Shown here piece by piece: positions 1 through 10,363 of a DNA stretch of 60,469 nucleotides. The notes beneath the pieces were generated by a model. It saw only the letters and a list, made by a program, of their open reading frames with translations, was not told the origin of the DNA and did no database searches. A program made the position numbers and the translations under genes. Numbering within the stretch: the stretch's first letter is position 1; each line of letters begins with the position of its first letter. The DNA is from Candidatus Gastranaerophilales bacterium (GTDB taxonomy: Bacteria; Cyanobacteriota; Vampirovibrionia; Gastranaerophilales; Gastranaerophilaceae). The DNA lies in the NCBI GenBank assembly GCA_944323425.1, contig CALUSL010000010.1, positions 1 to 60,469 of the forward strand, given 5' to 3'.

Positions 1-843
1 TTAAAAAACATGATAAGCTATATTTTCCCATTTTTACAGACTAATACTGCAGATACCATTGATATAGCCAAAATAAAAGAATCAAAAATATTTCCTGTTT
101 TCTTCGCCTATTTTAATGATGATACCATCACCGGAGAGTATGAAAATGCAAAAATTAAAATTGCAGAATCAACACTCAGCTATTTTTTTACCGGAACTTC
201 AAAGAAAATGAATCTCAAAAACATTGACCCAAAAGCATTCATTGTACCAGTGATACTATGTATATTAGGTTTATTTGTTTTTCCAAATCTACAATTTATT
301 TTTCCTGATTTAATATATGGTCCGGGTATACAGCCAAAGCTTCCAATGATTCTTATTCTCTTAAACTGGACAATACTTGCTGTATACCTGATTATTCAGA
401 AATTCAAAGGGGTCATTGTTGATATTGAATTTAATAAAAATTTTTCAGGTCACACAATTATTGTCCCTAAAAATATAATGCCGCCTCCTCTTGGTAAAGA
501 ATACAAAAAAGTTCTGCTTGAAGATGTGAATTTTATGAAAGAATATAACGTCTATTCAACATCACAGATAGAAGCCAGATATATTTTGACAACAGCTTTT
601 ATTAAACGTTTTCATGATATAAAACTTTCATTTAACGTAAAATCTCTAAAATGTTCTTTCAAACACAACAAAATGCTCATTGCGATTGCAACAAAAAAAG
701 ATTTGTTTTCAATATTCAATTATTCATTCTCAACACACAAACCCAAACCTGCAAAAACAAACTGTCAGAGAGCTTTTAATGAGGTTTATTCTCTGTTAGC
801 AATTATACAGGTATTAAAACTAAATAAAAAAATAGGTTTGTAA
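1..843 (+). CDS. DUF3137-type membrane protein, 5' end outside window
   Basis: The frame is open from base 1 (three sense codons before the first ATG at 10) and no ribosome site is visible, so the true start probably lies outside the window. The visible part has a soluble N-terminal stretch with a GEYENAKIKIAE segment (about residues 42-53, counted from the ATG), two hydrophobic segments (about 77-91 and 111-130) and a C-terminal domain with FSG..I.VPK and a YSTSQIEARY segment (about 182-191). This layout matches my recall of the DUF3137 family (bacterial membrane proteins of unknown role). The stop lies 5 bases from the converging next gene, with no obvious terminator between them. Confidence 0.6.
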   Translation, partial: LKNMISYIFPFLQTNTADTIDIAKIKESKIFPVFFAYFNDDTITGEYENAKIKIAESTLSYFFTGTSKKMNLKNIDPKAFIVPVILCILGLFVFPNLQFIFPDLIYGPGIQPKLPMILILLNWTILAVYLIIQKFKGVIVDIEFNKNFSGHTIIVPKNIMPPPLGKEYKKVLLEDVNFMKEYNVYSTSQIEARYILTTAFIKRFHDIKLSFNVKSLKCSFKHNKMLIAIATKKDLFSIFNYSFSTHKPKPAKTNCQRAFNEVYSLLAIIQVLKLNKKIGL

Positions 844-847
844 CTTT

Positions 848-1897
848 TTAGCTGACGGCCCCATCTAAAATTCTTTTCATAGCCGCATAGCTTCGTGTAT
901 ACATATCACCGTTTGCCTCACGGTCATCGATTCTTTTTATAAACGCCGTGAAAACTTCTTCATCTGAGTGAATTTTGTGTTTTTGAGCCGCAATCGAACA
1001 TTTTTCCGCTATACGTTTTGTTGCATCAATATATTCAGCCTTCTGCACATCATTCATTACATTATAGAATTTTTCAAAATTCGGGTAATCAACAAGCGGA
1101 CACAGTAAATCATATTTTGTATTTAAATGAGCATCAACATTATATTTGTATGCATCCACTATAAAAATCTCTTTTTTCGCATAATTAATCATATAATTAT
1201 TGGGGTTAAAACTATCTGCCTTATAGCCCTTATCGTCAATTATTTTTAACCTGCCTGCATATGAATCAAAAGATTTTTGCGGGAATAGTGATATTTGTTT
1301 CACATCTGAAAGAAATTTTCCTGCATCTTCTGCAGTGATAGGCGTTCCTTCAGCTCTTCGAGTAGACCAATTGCCTATAGAATGAGACTTGCCGGGGATT
1401 TTTTTAAGGATTTGCACTCTTTCCCCTATTTCTGCTATTGCCTGTCCCATGTTTACACCGTCGAAATCATCGGAGATTTTGCTAATAGGCTGTTCAAAGC
1501 TTTCCAGAAGATCACTATCTTTTTTATTAACTTTCATAGCCCAATTATCAAGTAAAGGATTAGAAAATTTGTATACAACAGAATTTTGCCCCGAGCCAAT
1601 TATGTTTTCGTCTACACAATCATTCACTAAAGCCTTTGGTTCTTTTATATCTGCCTTTTTCAAGGCTGCCATAAAATCGTCAAATGATAACATAAGACTC
1701 TTTGCAGCATTCTTATTTCTTGCTCTTATCGCAATCAGCGCTGCACCGCCGGCAGCCATACAACAAAGACCGGTAATCAGTGCAATCTCTGACCTTTTAT
1801 CGGAATGTTTTTTGTAAGTTAAATTTTGCACATTATTACCCTCTGTCCCTCTGAAATGGACAGGAGCGTGCACACCTGATACCATAATAGAACGCAT
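848..1897 (-). CDS. Membrane-anchored protein with a degenerate kinase-like fold
   Basis: No family is recognised with certainty. After a short polar N-terminus carrying PVHFRG (residues 12-17) there is one membrane segment (about 38-57). The rest looks like a divergent protein kinase: a glycine-loop-like GSGQNSVVYK (101-110), a lysine in WAMKV (K122), and DSFNPNNYMIN followed by IFIVDA (D228, N234, D248), resembling the catalytic loop and metal-binding Asp. The usual HRD histidine and DFG triplet are missing, so it may be an inactive or atypical kinase. Start: AGGAG lies 9 bases before this ATG, while a second ATG four codons later is too far from it. A bacterial effector-type kinase is an alternative reading. 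Confidence 0.5.
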   Translation of the reverse strand: MRSIMVSGVHAPVHFRGTEGNNVQNLTYKKHSDKRSEIALITGLCCMAAGGAALIAIRARNKNAAKSLMLSFDDFMAALKKADIKEPKALVNDCVDENIIGSGQNSVVYKFSNPLLDNWAMKVNKKDSDLLESFEQPISKISDDFDGVNMGQAIAEIGERVQILKKIPGKSHSIGNWSTRRAEGTPITAEDAGKFLSDVKQISLFPQKSFDSYAGRLKIIDDKGYKADSFNPNNYMINYAKKEIFIVDAYKYNVDAHLNTKYDLLCPLVDYPNFEKFYNVMNDVQKAEYIDATKRIAEKCSIAAQKHKIHSDEEVFTAFIKRIDDREANGDMYTRSYAAMKRILDGAVS

Positions 1898-2005
1898 TTA
1901 TATATACTCCTAAATTTTGACCCTATACAATTATCATATCATAAGAGAACAGAAAAATGCAAAGTTTTAGTATTGCCCAGCAGATTTATTTTTTGTGGCA
2001 ATCTA

Positions 2006-2027
2006 TTGTGATTTAATAATATCACAA
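2006..2027. promoter_or_regulatory. Palindrome upstream of the SulP gene (candidate operator)
   Basis: Perfect 7-base arms TTGTGAT and ATCACAA are separated by 8 bases. The half-sites look like those of CRP/FNR proteins, but the spacing is 4 bases wider than TGTGA-N6-TCACA, so no regulator is assigned. It lies about 30 bases upstream of a TTGACA box, where an activator would fit. Confidence 0.35.
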
Positions 2028-2055
2028 CTTTAGCTTGCGAAATAAGCCGTAAATA

Positions 2056-2083
2056 TTGACAGAATGCCCTTTTATGTGATAGA
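2056..2083 (+). promoter_or_regulatory. Candidate promoter for the SulP gene
   Basis: A perfect -35 TTGACA (2056-2061) is followed after 16 bases by GATAGA (2078-2083), a weak -10. It sits about 50 bases before the TTG start of the transporter. A second TTGACA at 2101 has no usable -10. Confidence 0.35.
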
Positions 2084-2134
2084 CTCATACGTCCGAAACT
2101 TTGACAATTTAATTAAATTTACACGGGAGGAACA

Positions 2135-3670
2135 TTGATAAACATTAATTCTATAAAAAAGGATACTCTTGCATCGGTTATTGTTTTTTTAGTCGCACTT
2201 CCTCTGGCAATAGGTATTTCCATTGCCTGCGGACTGCCTGTATATTGCGGTTTGATATCAGGAATAATCGGCGGGATTATCGTCGGGGCTTTATCAGGAA
2301 ATTCGCTTCAGGTTTCAGGACCGGCCGCCGGACTTATACTTATAGTCGTTGATATAATTGGAAATCTTGGACTTGAGAAACTATTTCTTATAATATTTCT
2401 TGTCGGTATTATCCAGATAATTTTCGGGTTTCTCTCGTGGGGAAAATTTTTTCGTGCTATATCTCCGGCAATAATACAGGGAATGCTCGCAGGTATAGGT
2501 ATCTCCATTTTCCTTTCACAGCTCCACATAATGCTGGATAGTAAACCACAAAATACCTTCATCGAAAATATTTTAGACTTGTGGGATGTTTTTTACAATT
2601 CGGTTCTCCCCTTGAACGGTTCTGTTCATCACCTTGCTTGTTTAATCGGAATAATAACAATTTCCATCATAGTAATATGGGAAGCTCTGCCTTTAAAAAA
2701 ACTTAAAGCAATCCCTGCAGCTCTTATTGCTGTTATAGTAGCATCGCTTGTCGCAAACCTGCTTAATTTTAATATAGAGTACATACAGGTCGGCAACGAT
2801 TTCTGGCAGAATGTGAAATTTCTTGATTTGTCAGCGGTAAAAAATATTTTTGATATAAAAATAATTATAGCTGCGCTAACTATCACGTTTATAGCAAGTG
2901 CAGAAACGCTTCTGACCTCTGCTGCTATTGACAAAATGAGTCCAAAATCAAAAACAGATTATAACAAAGAAATAATCGCGCAGGGAGTTGGAAATTCTTT
3001 TGCCGGTCTTGTCGGCGGACTGCCGATAACAGGAGTTATTGTCAGAAGTGCAGCCAATATAAATGCAAATGCTCAAACACGATTATCAGCAATGCTTCAT
3101 GGTGTATGGATTCTTTTATTCGTAAGCTTTTTCCCGGGAATATTAAACTATATTCCTATTTCCTCACTTGCTGCTGTTCTGGTTTATACAGGATATAAAT
3201 TAGTTGATATAGAAGCGGCAAAATATATATTAAAACTGAGCAAAGGCGAATTTGCCATTTATTTAATTACGCTTATTTCCATTCTTTTTACAAACCTTTT
3301 CGAAGGAATTGTTATCGGTTTTGCCTGTGCAATAGTAAAAAGTGCCTATAAAGTACTAAAAATTAATATAGAAACAGAAGAAACAGAGGATACAGTCACA
3401 GCCAAATTATACGGTAATATTACATTTATCCAGCTTCCGGTTTTGATTGAAGAGCTTGAAAAATTGCCGGAAAACAAAAAAGTCGTCCTGTGCGTTGACA
3501 AACTTCATTTTATCGACCATGCCTGTGTTGACTACATAAAAGAATGGGAACACGACAGGAAAAAACACAACCATTCAGTAGAAATAAACTGGCAGCAGAT
3601 GGAAAAAACTTATACTTCATTCAAATGGAATTTTTTCCATAAAACAACAAAATCAAAATCTTCACATTAA
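2135..3670 (+). CDS. SulP/SLC26 inorganic anion transporter with STAS domain
   Basis: Membrane transporter of the SulP family, which moves sulfate, bicarbonate or related anions. The N-terminus (SVIVFLVALPLAIGISIACG, then GLISGIIGG and SGPAAGL at about 61-67) is typical of the SulP core. Many hydrophobic segments follow, and a cytoplasmic STAS domain covers about residues 420-485. At 511 residues it is full length. No carbonic anhydrase is adjacent, so the substrate is open; bicarbonate and sulfate are both reasonable. Start: TTG, chosen because GGGAGG lies 4 bases upstream and no ATG is near. A palindrome and a TTGACA box lie upstream. Confidence 0.9.
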   Translation: MININSIKKDTLASVIVFLVALPLAIGISIACGLPVYCGLISGIIGGIIVGALSGNSLQVSGPAAGLILIVVDIIGNLGLEKLFLIIFLVGIIQIIFGFLSWGKFFRAISPAIIQGMLAGIGISIFLSQLHIMLDSKPQNTFIENILDLWDVFYNSVLPLNGSVHHLACLIGIITISIIVIWEALPLKKLKAIPAALIAVIVASLVANLLNFNIEYIQVGNDFWQNVKFLDLSAVKNIFDIKIIIAALTITFIASAETLLTSAAIDKMSPKSKTDYNKEIIAQGVGNSFAGLVGGLPITGVIVRSAANINANAQTRLSAMLHGVWILLFVSFFPGILNYIPISSLAAVLVYTGYKLVDIEAAKYILKLSKGEFAIYLITLISILFTNLFEGIVIGFACAIVKSAYKVLKINIETEETEDTVTAKLYGNITFIQLPVLIEELEKLPENKKVVLCVDKLHFIDHACVDYIKEWEHDRKKHNHSVEINWQQMEKTYTSFKWNFFHKTTKSKSSH

Positions 3671-3694
3671 AAAATCCGGTAAAAACCGGATTTT
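3671..3694. terminator. Bidirectional terminator between convergent genes
   Basis: A 10-base perfect stem AAAATCCGGT/ACCGGATTTT with an AAAA loop, followed by a T-rich run on the plus strand. The stop codon of the minus-strand gene overlaps the stem, so one hairpin serves both genes. Confidence 0.8.
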
Positions 3695-4982
3695 AGATTT
3701 TTTCAACAAGAAGTTTTTTTATTCTTCTGCCCTTAAATTCAATAACCTTTAACCTAAAACCTTCGATAAGAACTTCATCGTTCATTTTTGCAATCCTACC
3801 AAGAAGCTTCTGGACAAGTCCGCAAATCGTTTCTACATCATCTTCCTGCTGTTGTATCCCAAAATATTCAAAAAATTCATTCACACGTAAAAGTCCATTT
3901 ACTATATATTTAGCTTCTCCGACTTTTCTTATATCCTTTTCCTCTTCATCAAATTCATCCTGAACTTCACCAAATATTTCTTCAAGAACATCCTCTAAGG
4001 AAATTATACCAGCCATCCCCCCGAATTCATCAATTACTATTGCAATTTCCGTTTTATTATTTTTAAAATTTTGTAAAAGGATATCCGTTGTCATTGTTTC
4101 TGTAACGAATAGTGGCTTGCGCAAAATATTCACAAGGTTTACAACTTCATCTTTCATCTTGCAGGAATATAGATCTTTTACATGTAATATACCTGTTATG
4201 TTATCTATGCTGCCATCAAAAACAGGATATCTTGTATATTGATTATCAAGAATAATGTTTTTCAAATTCTCAAATGAAATATCTACCGGTATTGACACAA
4301 CATCACAACGAGGAACCATAATCTGTTTTGCCGTTAAGTCAGTAAATTTCAAAGTATTTTTTAACAAAAAGCTTTCTGTTTCATTTAAAACACCGCCTTT
4401 ATAGCTTGCATCGATTATCATATCAAGCTCTTCTTCTGTATGAACAGAATGAAGCTGAGACGCAGGAGGTATTTTCAAAATATGTAAAAGCCAGTTTCCA
4501 AAACCATTCAGCAGAAATATAAATGGAGTAAACAGCTTTGCAATAAAGACAAGAGGTCTGGTAATTACAAGAGTTGTTTTTTCTGGATACTGAAGCGCAA
4601 TTGATTTTGGCATTAGTTCACCTATAACCACATGCATAAATGTTATGAGAACAAAAGCTAAAGCTACAGCTACAGTATGAGTCGCAATTGAGTTTGATAC
4701 ATAAGGAAGAAAATCAAATAAAGGATGAATCAAACGAGCAAGTGTCGCCTCTCCTACCCACCCAAGCCCAATACTTGCTATAGTAATACCAAGTTGGGTA
4801 GCCGCAATATATTTGTCTAATTCTTTTAACGCATCAGATGTAATCTTAGCTGTATTGTTACCTTCTTTTGCCAGCTGATTTATTCTAGTTTGCCTTACAC
4901 TTACCAGTGCAAATTCAGATGCAACAAAAAAACCGTTAGCCAGCAATAAAAATACTATTAAAAATAAATTAATTACAATCAT
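3693..4982 (-). CDS. CNNM/CorC-HlyC family membrane protein (DUF21 + CBS pair)
   Basis: The order is DUF21 membrane domain (about 1-190, with the N-terminal FVASEFALVSVRQTRI signature), two CBS domains (about 205-330; KQIMVPRCDV marks the first) and a CorC/HlyC C-terminal domain (about 345-425; EDDVETICGLV). Such proteins are annotated as hemolysin-like or as Mg/Co efflux proteins; the CBS pair normally binds adenine nucleotides. Length of 429 residues is normal for the family. A GAGG lies 4 bases before the ATG. It is transcribed alone and ends in a shared terminator with the SulP gene. Real substrate is unproven; hemolysis is unlikely. Confidence 0.88.
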   Translation of the reverse strand: MIVINLFLIVFLLLANGFFVASEFALVSVRQTRINQLAKEGNNTAKITSDALKELDKYIAATQLGITIASIGLGWVGEATLARLIHPLFDFLPYVSNSIATHTVAVALAFVLITFMHVVIGELMPKSIALQYPEKTTLVITRPLVFIAKLFTPFIFLLNGFGNWLLHILKIPPASQLHSVHTEEELDMIIDASYKGGVLNETESFLLKNTLKFTDLTAKQIMVPRCDVVSIPVDISFENLKNIILDNQYTRYPVFDGSIDNITGILHVKDLYSCKMKDEVVNLVNILRKPLFVTETMTTDILLQNFKNNKTEIAIVIDEFGGMAGIISLEDVLEEIFGEVQDEFDEEEKDIRKVGEAKYIVNGLLRVNEFFEYFGIQQQEDDVETICGLVQKLLGRIAKMNDEVLIEGFRLKVIEFKGRRIKKLLVEKI

Positions 4983-5056
4983 ACGACCTCATAATAAACA
5001 CTATTTCGATTATTTTATTATACAGGTTATTATAAAGTTATCAAAATATTTAATTC

Positions 5057-5422
5057 TTATTTTAACTTACTTTTAATCCTGCAATATTCTTTGTAATCAG
5101 TACCCCACTGCGCCATAGAATCTAACACGGGAGCAATAGAATATCCGACATCCGTCAATGTGTATTCAACCCTCGGAGGTACTTCCGCAAAAACTTTGCG
5201 CTCAATAAGACCATCTTCTTCCATCTCGCGCAGCTTCACTGTTAAAATCTTTTGAGAACAGCCCGTAGACTTTTTTAATTCCCCGAAACGTTTTGTACCA
5301 GGAAGCAAATCTCTTATTATAAAGACCTTCCATTTACAGCCAATCAGCTTCAATACAACAGCAATGGGGCACTCCTGCAAGTTTTTCTTCAAGTTCACAG
5401 GTTTTTTGGGCATTTCATACAT
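5057..5422 (-). CDS. HxlR-family winged-helix transcriptional regulator
   Basis: A 121-residue DNA-binding protein. CPIAVVLKLIGCKWKVFIIRDL is followed by a helix-turn-helix with FGELKKSTGCSQKILTVKLREM and a wing-like VEYTLTDVG, the full HxlR signature. HxlR proteins respond to thiol, aldehyde or redox signals in characterised cases; the retained Cys in the CPIA segment is the usual sensing residue. It is divergent from the transglycosylase at 5577, and a TATAAT (5472-5467, minus) lies about 45 bases before its start. What it regulates here is unknown. Confidence 0.88.
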   Translation of the reverse strand: MYEMPKKPVNLKKNLQECPIAVVLKLIGCKWKVFIIRDLLPGTKRFGELKKSTGCSQKILTVKLREMEEDGLIERKVFAEVPPRVEYTLTDVGYSIAPVLDSMAQWGTDYKEYCRIKSKLK

Positions 5423-5498
5423 CCAATCTACAGTTTCTTTTTGTAACCAGACAACCGAAAAATACTATTATACATTTTATACAGAAAATGATAAAAAT

Positions 5499-5527
5499 TT
5501 GCAATGATTTTATCAATTTTTTATAGC
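5499..5527 (+). promoter_or_regulatory. Candidate promoter for the transglycosylase gene
   Basis: TTGCAA (5499-5504), 17 bases, then TATAGC (5522-5527), about 50 bases upstream of the ATG at 5577. Both boxes match the consensus at four of six positions, with ideal spacing. Confidence 0.4.
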
Positions 5528-5576
5528 TCAATGTTTTTATATTTATATAGAGAGTATATACAAAGAGAGAAATTAT

Positions 5577-6197
5577 ATGTCAATAACAGGAACAAATGAA
5601 GCTTCAACAACTTACGCAACCACTCCATTTTACAGCCTAACCCCTGTTAATAGAAAGAAAGCAGAGCATATAAAACTGTTTTCAGAACAATTTGATATAT
5701 TTTTCAGAACAAAAACCCGGGACGACGATGGTGCTAAAGTAATGGCAATCATAAACGAAGATAAGGATTGCCCCAAAGGTGTCGACCGATATAATATGAC
5801 ACAAATGATACTAAAAGTCGCAAAAGAATTTGATATGGATCCGGTTATACTTGCTTGCATTTTAAGAAAAGAAACTCATTTTAATCATGTCAACGGCAAA
5901 AACGGACAAGGACTTATGCAATTAACAAAAATATCAATAAAAGACATGTTTCAAAGACCTAATATATATGACAAAAAATTGGACGAAATAAAAAAGAAAT
6001 ATCCGACAACAGAAATGTTATACGAAGCAATTAAAACGGATCCTGAACTAAATCTCAAAGTCGGAACAATTCTTTTTAAAGCTAAATATGAGGCAGCAAA
6101 CGGGAATCTAGCCAAAGCCCTGGAAAATTATAATGGCAGCCCGCTAAAAAAAAGTTACTCAAAACATATTATGGATATGATTAATAGTTATGCTTAA
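5577..6197 (+). CDS. Lytic transglycosylase-like (SLT domain) protein
   Basis: Peptidoglycan-cleaving enzyme of the soluble lytic transglycosylase fold. The domain starts near residue 75: MDPVILACILRKETHF holds the likely catalytic Glu (E99), GQGLMQLT (111-117) is the second motif, and ALENYNGSP and YSKHIMDMINSY close it. There is no signal peptide or lipobox: the N-terminal 70 residues are polar, so export by a special route or a cytoplasmic role must be considered. Start supported by AGAGAG a few bases upstream. It stands alone and converges on the next gene. Confidence 0.75.
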   Translation: MSITGTNEASTTYATTPFYSLTPVNRKKAEHIKLFSEQFDIFFRTKTRDDDGAKVMAIINEDKDCPKGVDRYNMTQMILKVAKEFDMDPVILACILRKETHFNHVNGKNGQGLMQLTKISIKDMFQRPNIYDKKLDEIKKKYPTTEMLYEAIKTDPELNLKVGTILFKAKYEAANGNLAKALENYNGSPLKKSYSKHIMDMINSYA

Positions 6198-6211
6198 ACT
6201 TTCGTGCATAA

Positions 6212-7318
6212 CTACGCCCAATCACTCATAAATTTTTCATTTTGTTTTTTTATGTATTCTGTTTTAGCTTCTTGAATCAATGTCCACAGCTTTTCATTAG
6301 CAGCCTTTTGTGCATCAATAATTTTCTTTGCCGCTTCTCTGTCATACGGGAGATTTGTCGATTTATTATAAATTACTTCAAGCTTTCTTGCTGTGTTTTG
6401 CACCATAGCATCTCTTTTGGTATATAGTACATTGAATGCAGCTTTTATTTCCTCAATTTCAGGAATTCTGCTTTTATAATCTTTGTTTTCCTCAATAAAT
6501 TTATTTATCTCTGCTTCATTCTTATCCGCATACTTTATAGAGCGTAATAAAGAACCTGAATACATCTGCCGGGACAGGTGCATTGCTTTGTCCAGCTTTG
6601 TCGTACTTTTTTCTTTTGATTTTATAATATTCTCAACTTCTGTTTTAAAATGTAATGCCTCATTTACAGGCAGTACAATGATAGCAGCAACGGTCTCGTT
6701 ATAGAGATTGTTTAAATATTTTATCTTTTCATATTCCGGAAGATTTTTTATTGTCAAATGCCCTGCAGTATCGTCTAACATTGAAATTGCAGACTTATAA
6801 GCATTAAGCAACTCCTTTCTGCTGCTAAAAACAGCTTCATTACCATAAATTAACGGTTTTAAGGATTCTGCTTTATTTCGTATTTCCGGAGAACCATAAA
6901 CCGGACTATCCGCCATTTCCTTCATATGCTCATATTCTTTTATGTTCATTAAATATGCGGCATAATCATCTGTTTCTGATTTAACGGTGTCAAATATTTT
7001 ATATTTTTTCCTGTCTATAATTTCAGTACGAAAATACTCATTACTCTGTTTTTTTAACTCATCAGTTACAGCCTGAAGCTCCAGCCCGATATTGCCAATT
7101 TTGCGGTACCTGCCTTTGTATTTATTTATAAAAGGATCGATTTCATCCTCAATAGTATTTTGCAAATCAGTTAATGCTATATCAAGAACAGACGGTCCGT
7201 CATATCGGTCAGACTTAAAACTGAGTCTGTATGATGTATCAGCTTGTAATTTATTTTTAAGCGGTGAAGCATATTTTTTTGTGTATAATTTGTCAGATAA
7301 AATGGGGGCAACTTTCAT
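6212..7318 (-). CDS. Unknown helical protein downstream of gpsA
   Basis: Not recognised. About 368 residues, highly charged, predicted by eye to be mostly alpha-helical with possible coiled coils; no membrane segment and no signal peptide. The N-terminal 40 residues are different in character and include LSFKSD, similar in feel to the HFRG and AFGL segments of two other unknowns here. The gene follows gpsA with a short gap, so the two are probably co-transcribed. Start: two in-frame ATGs are close together; AAGGA lies 6 bases before the second (7318) and only 1 base before the first (7324), so I use the second. Confidence 0.6.
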   Translation of the reverse strand: MKVAPILSDKLYTKKYASPLKNKLQADTSYRLSFKSDRYDGPSVLDIALTDLQNTIEDEIDPFINKYKGRYRKIGNIGLELQAVTDELKKQSNEYFRTEIIDRKKYKIFDTVKSETDDYAAYLMNIKEYEHMKEMADSPVYGSPEIRNKAESLKPLIYGNEAVFSSRKELLNAYKSAISMLDDTAGHLTIKNLPEYEKIKYLNNLYNETVAAIIVLPVNEALHFKTEVENIIKSKEKSTTKLDKAMHLSRQMYSGSLLRSIKYADKNEAEINKFIEENKDYKSRIPEIEEIKAAFNVLYTKRDAMVQNTARKLEVIYNKSTNLPYDREAAKKIIDAQKAANEKLWTLIQEAKTEYIKKQNEKFMSDWA

Positions 7319-7328
7319 AATCATTCCT

Positions 7329-9701
<2,373 letters not shown>

Positions 9702-9721
9702 AATATCGATAAGCATAAAAC

Positions 9722-9757
9722 AAAAAAGCCGGACCTTATTTTGAGTTCGGCTTTTTT
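9722..9757 (+). terminator. Rho-independent terminator after ahcY
   Basis: Stem AAAAAAGCCGGAC (9722-9734) pairs with GTTCGGCTTTTTT (9745-9757), with one G-T pair; the run of T follows directly. Lies 20 bases after the ahcY stop. Confidence 0.9.
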
Positions 9758-9926
9758 ATATTTTCGTTGGTGCACATACCGCAAAACGAGTAAGCAATCC
9801 AGTCAGCGTCGCAGTTTCTACAATCTACACGCCATGTCATGCTGAAGCGATAATTCTGTAGCGCCATTATTATCGTCTGTATTCAGCATCTTACCTACTT
9901 TGAGTTTTGCTCTACATTTCGCGTCC

Positions 9927-10013
9927 GTAAGATCCTGAAACTAGTTCAGGATGACACTTTGAGATGTTTTTATGGATTGCCGCGGTCGTCCTTCGGACTC
10001 TCGAAGCAATCCA
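9927..10013. repeat. Dispersed repeat, copy A
   Basis: The first 30 bases (9927-9956) are identical to 57982-58011 and include the palindrome GATCCTGAA..TTCAGGATGAC. The likeness continues through TATGGATTGCCGCG. In this copy TGGATTGC (9973-9980) and GCAATCCA (10006-10013) form a second hairpin. Confidence 0.8.
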
Positions 10014-10052
10014 GTCTACCGGCGCGGGTGTTTCGTGCCCGACTCATGACCT

Positions 10053-10123
10053 GTAAGATCCTGAAATCTCTCGTTTCGCGTATCATTCCTAATTTTGTGC
10101 TTCAGGATGACAGTTCGACTTTG
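10053..10123. repeat. Dispersed repeat, degenerate copy
   Basis: GTAAGATCCTGAAA (10053-10066) and TTCAGGATGACAG (10111-10123) are the two ends of the same palindromic unit as copy A, but about 45 bases of unrelated sequence separate them here. Confidence 0.6.
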
Positions 10124-10310
10124 GTTCTTTTCTCTATTCACTTTTCATTTTTTTACAATGGTGTTTTTTTCACCTTGTTTTCACAATGCGACGATTTCGC
10201 TTTGTTTTTCAAAACAGGGAACTCTTGAGCAATTTTTTCATGCTCCCTGTTTCTCTTTTAGTTTATACTCTTTTCAGCTCTTTTTCTATTCTTATTTAGT
10301 TGGATTTTTC

Positions 10311-10324
10311 TCATACTTTGGGTG
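10311..10324. repeat. TCATACTTTGGGTG motif, first copy
   Basis: This 14-base motif is repeated at 58182-58195. In both places it lies about 40 bases past the stop of a minus-strand gene and at the right edge of a GATCCTGAA repeat cluster, so it may mark an element boundary. Confidence 0.5.
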
Positions 10325-10363
10325 GAAGAAATACAAATTCAAAATCAATCACAAGAATTCCTT

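Larger units (their letters stand above)
9758..10363. other. Intergenic region of about 600 bases, filled with dispersed repeats
   Basis: No credible gene is seen: open frames here have low-complexity Phe-rich translations and no ribosome sites. The region holds a palindromic pair (ATGCTGAA at 9839-9846, TTCAGCAT at 9882-9889), two copies of a GATCCTGAA repeat, a TGGATTGC/GCAATCCA hairpin and, at the right edge, TCATACTTTGGGTG. A hairpin with arms AAACAGGGA (10212-10220) and TCCCTGTTT (10244-10252) could end transcription of the minus-strand gene to the right. Base composition is more GC-rich than the neighbouring intergenic DNA. Confidence 0.6.

Noticed and set aside
2006-2027. Classical CRP site
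   Set aside because: Spacing between half-sites is 10 bases instead of 6; kept only as an unassigned palindrome.
2021-2033. TCACAACTTTAGC shared with the stretch near 60154
   Set aside because: A 13-base match in AT-rich DNA, with no common context; probably chance.
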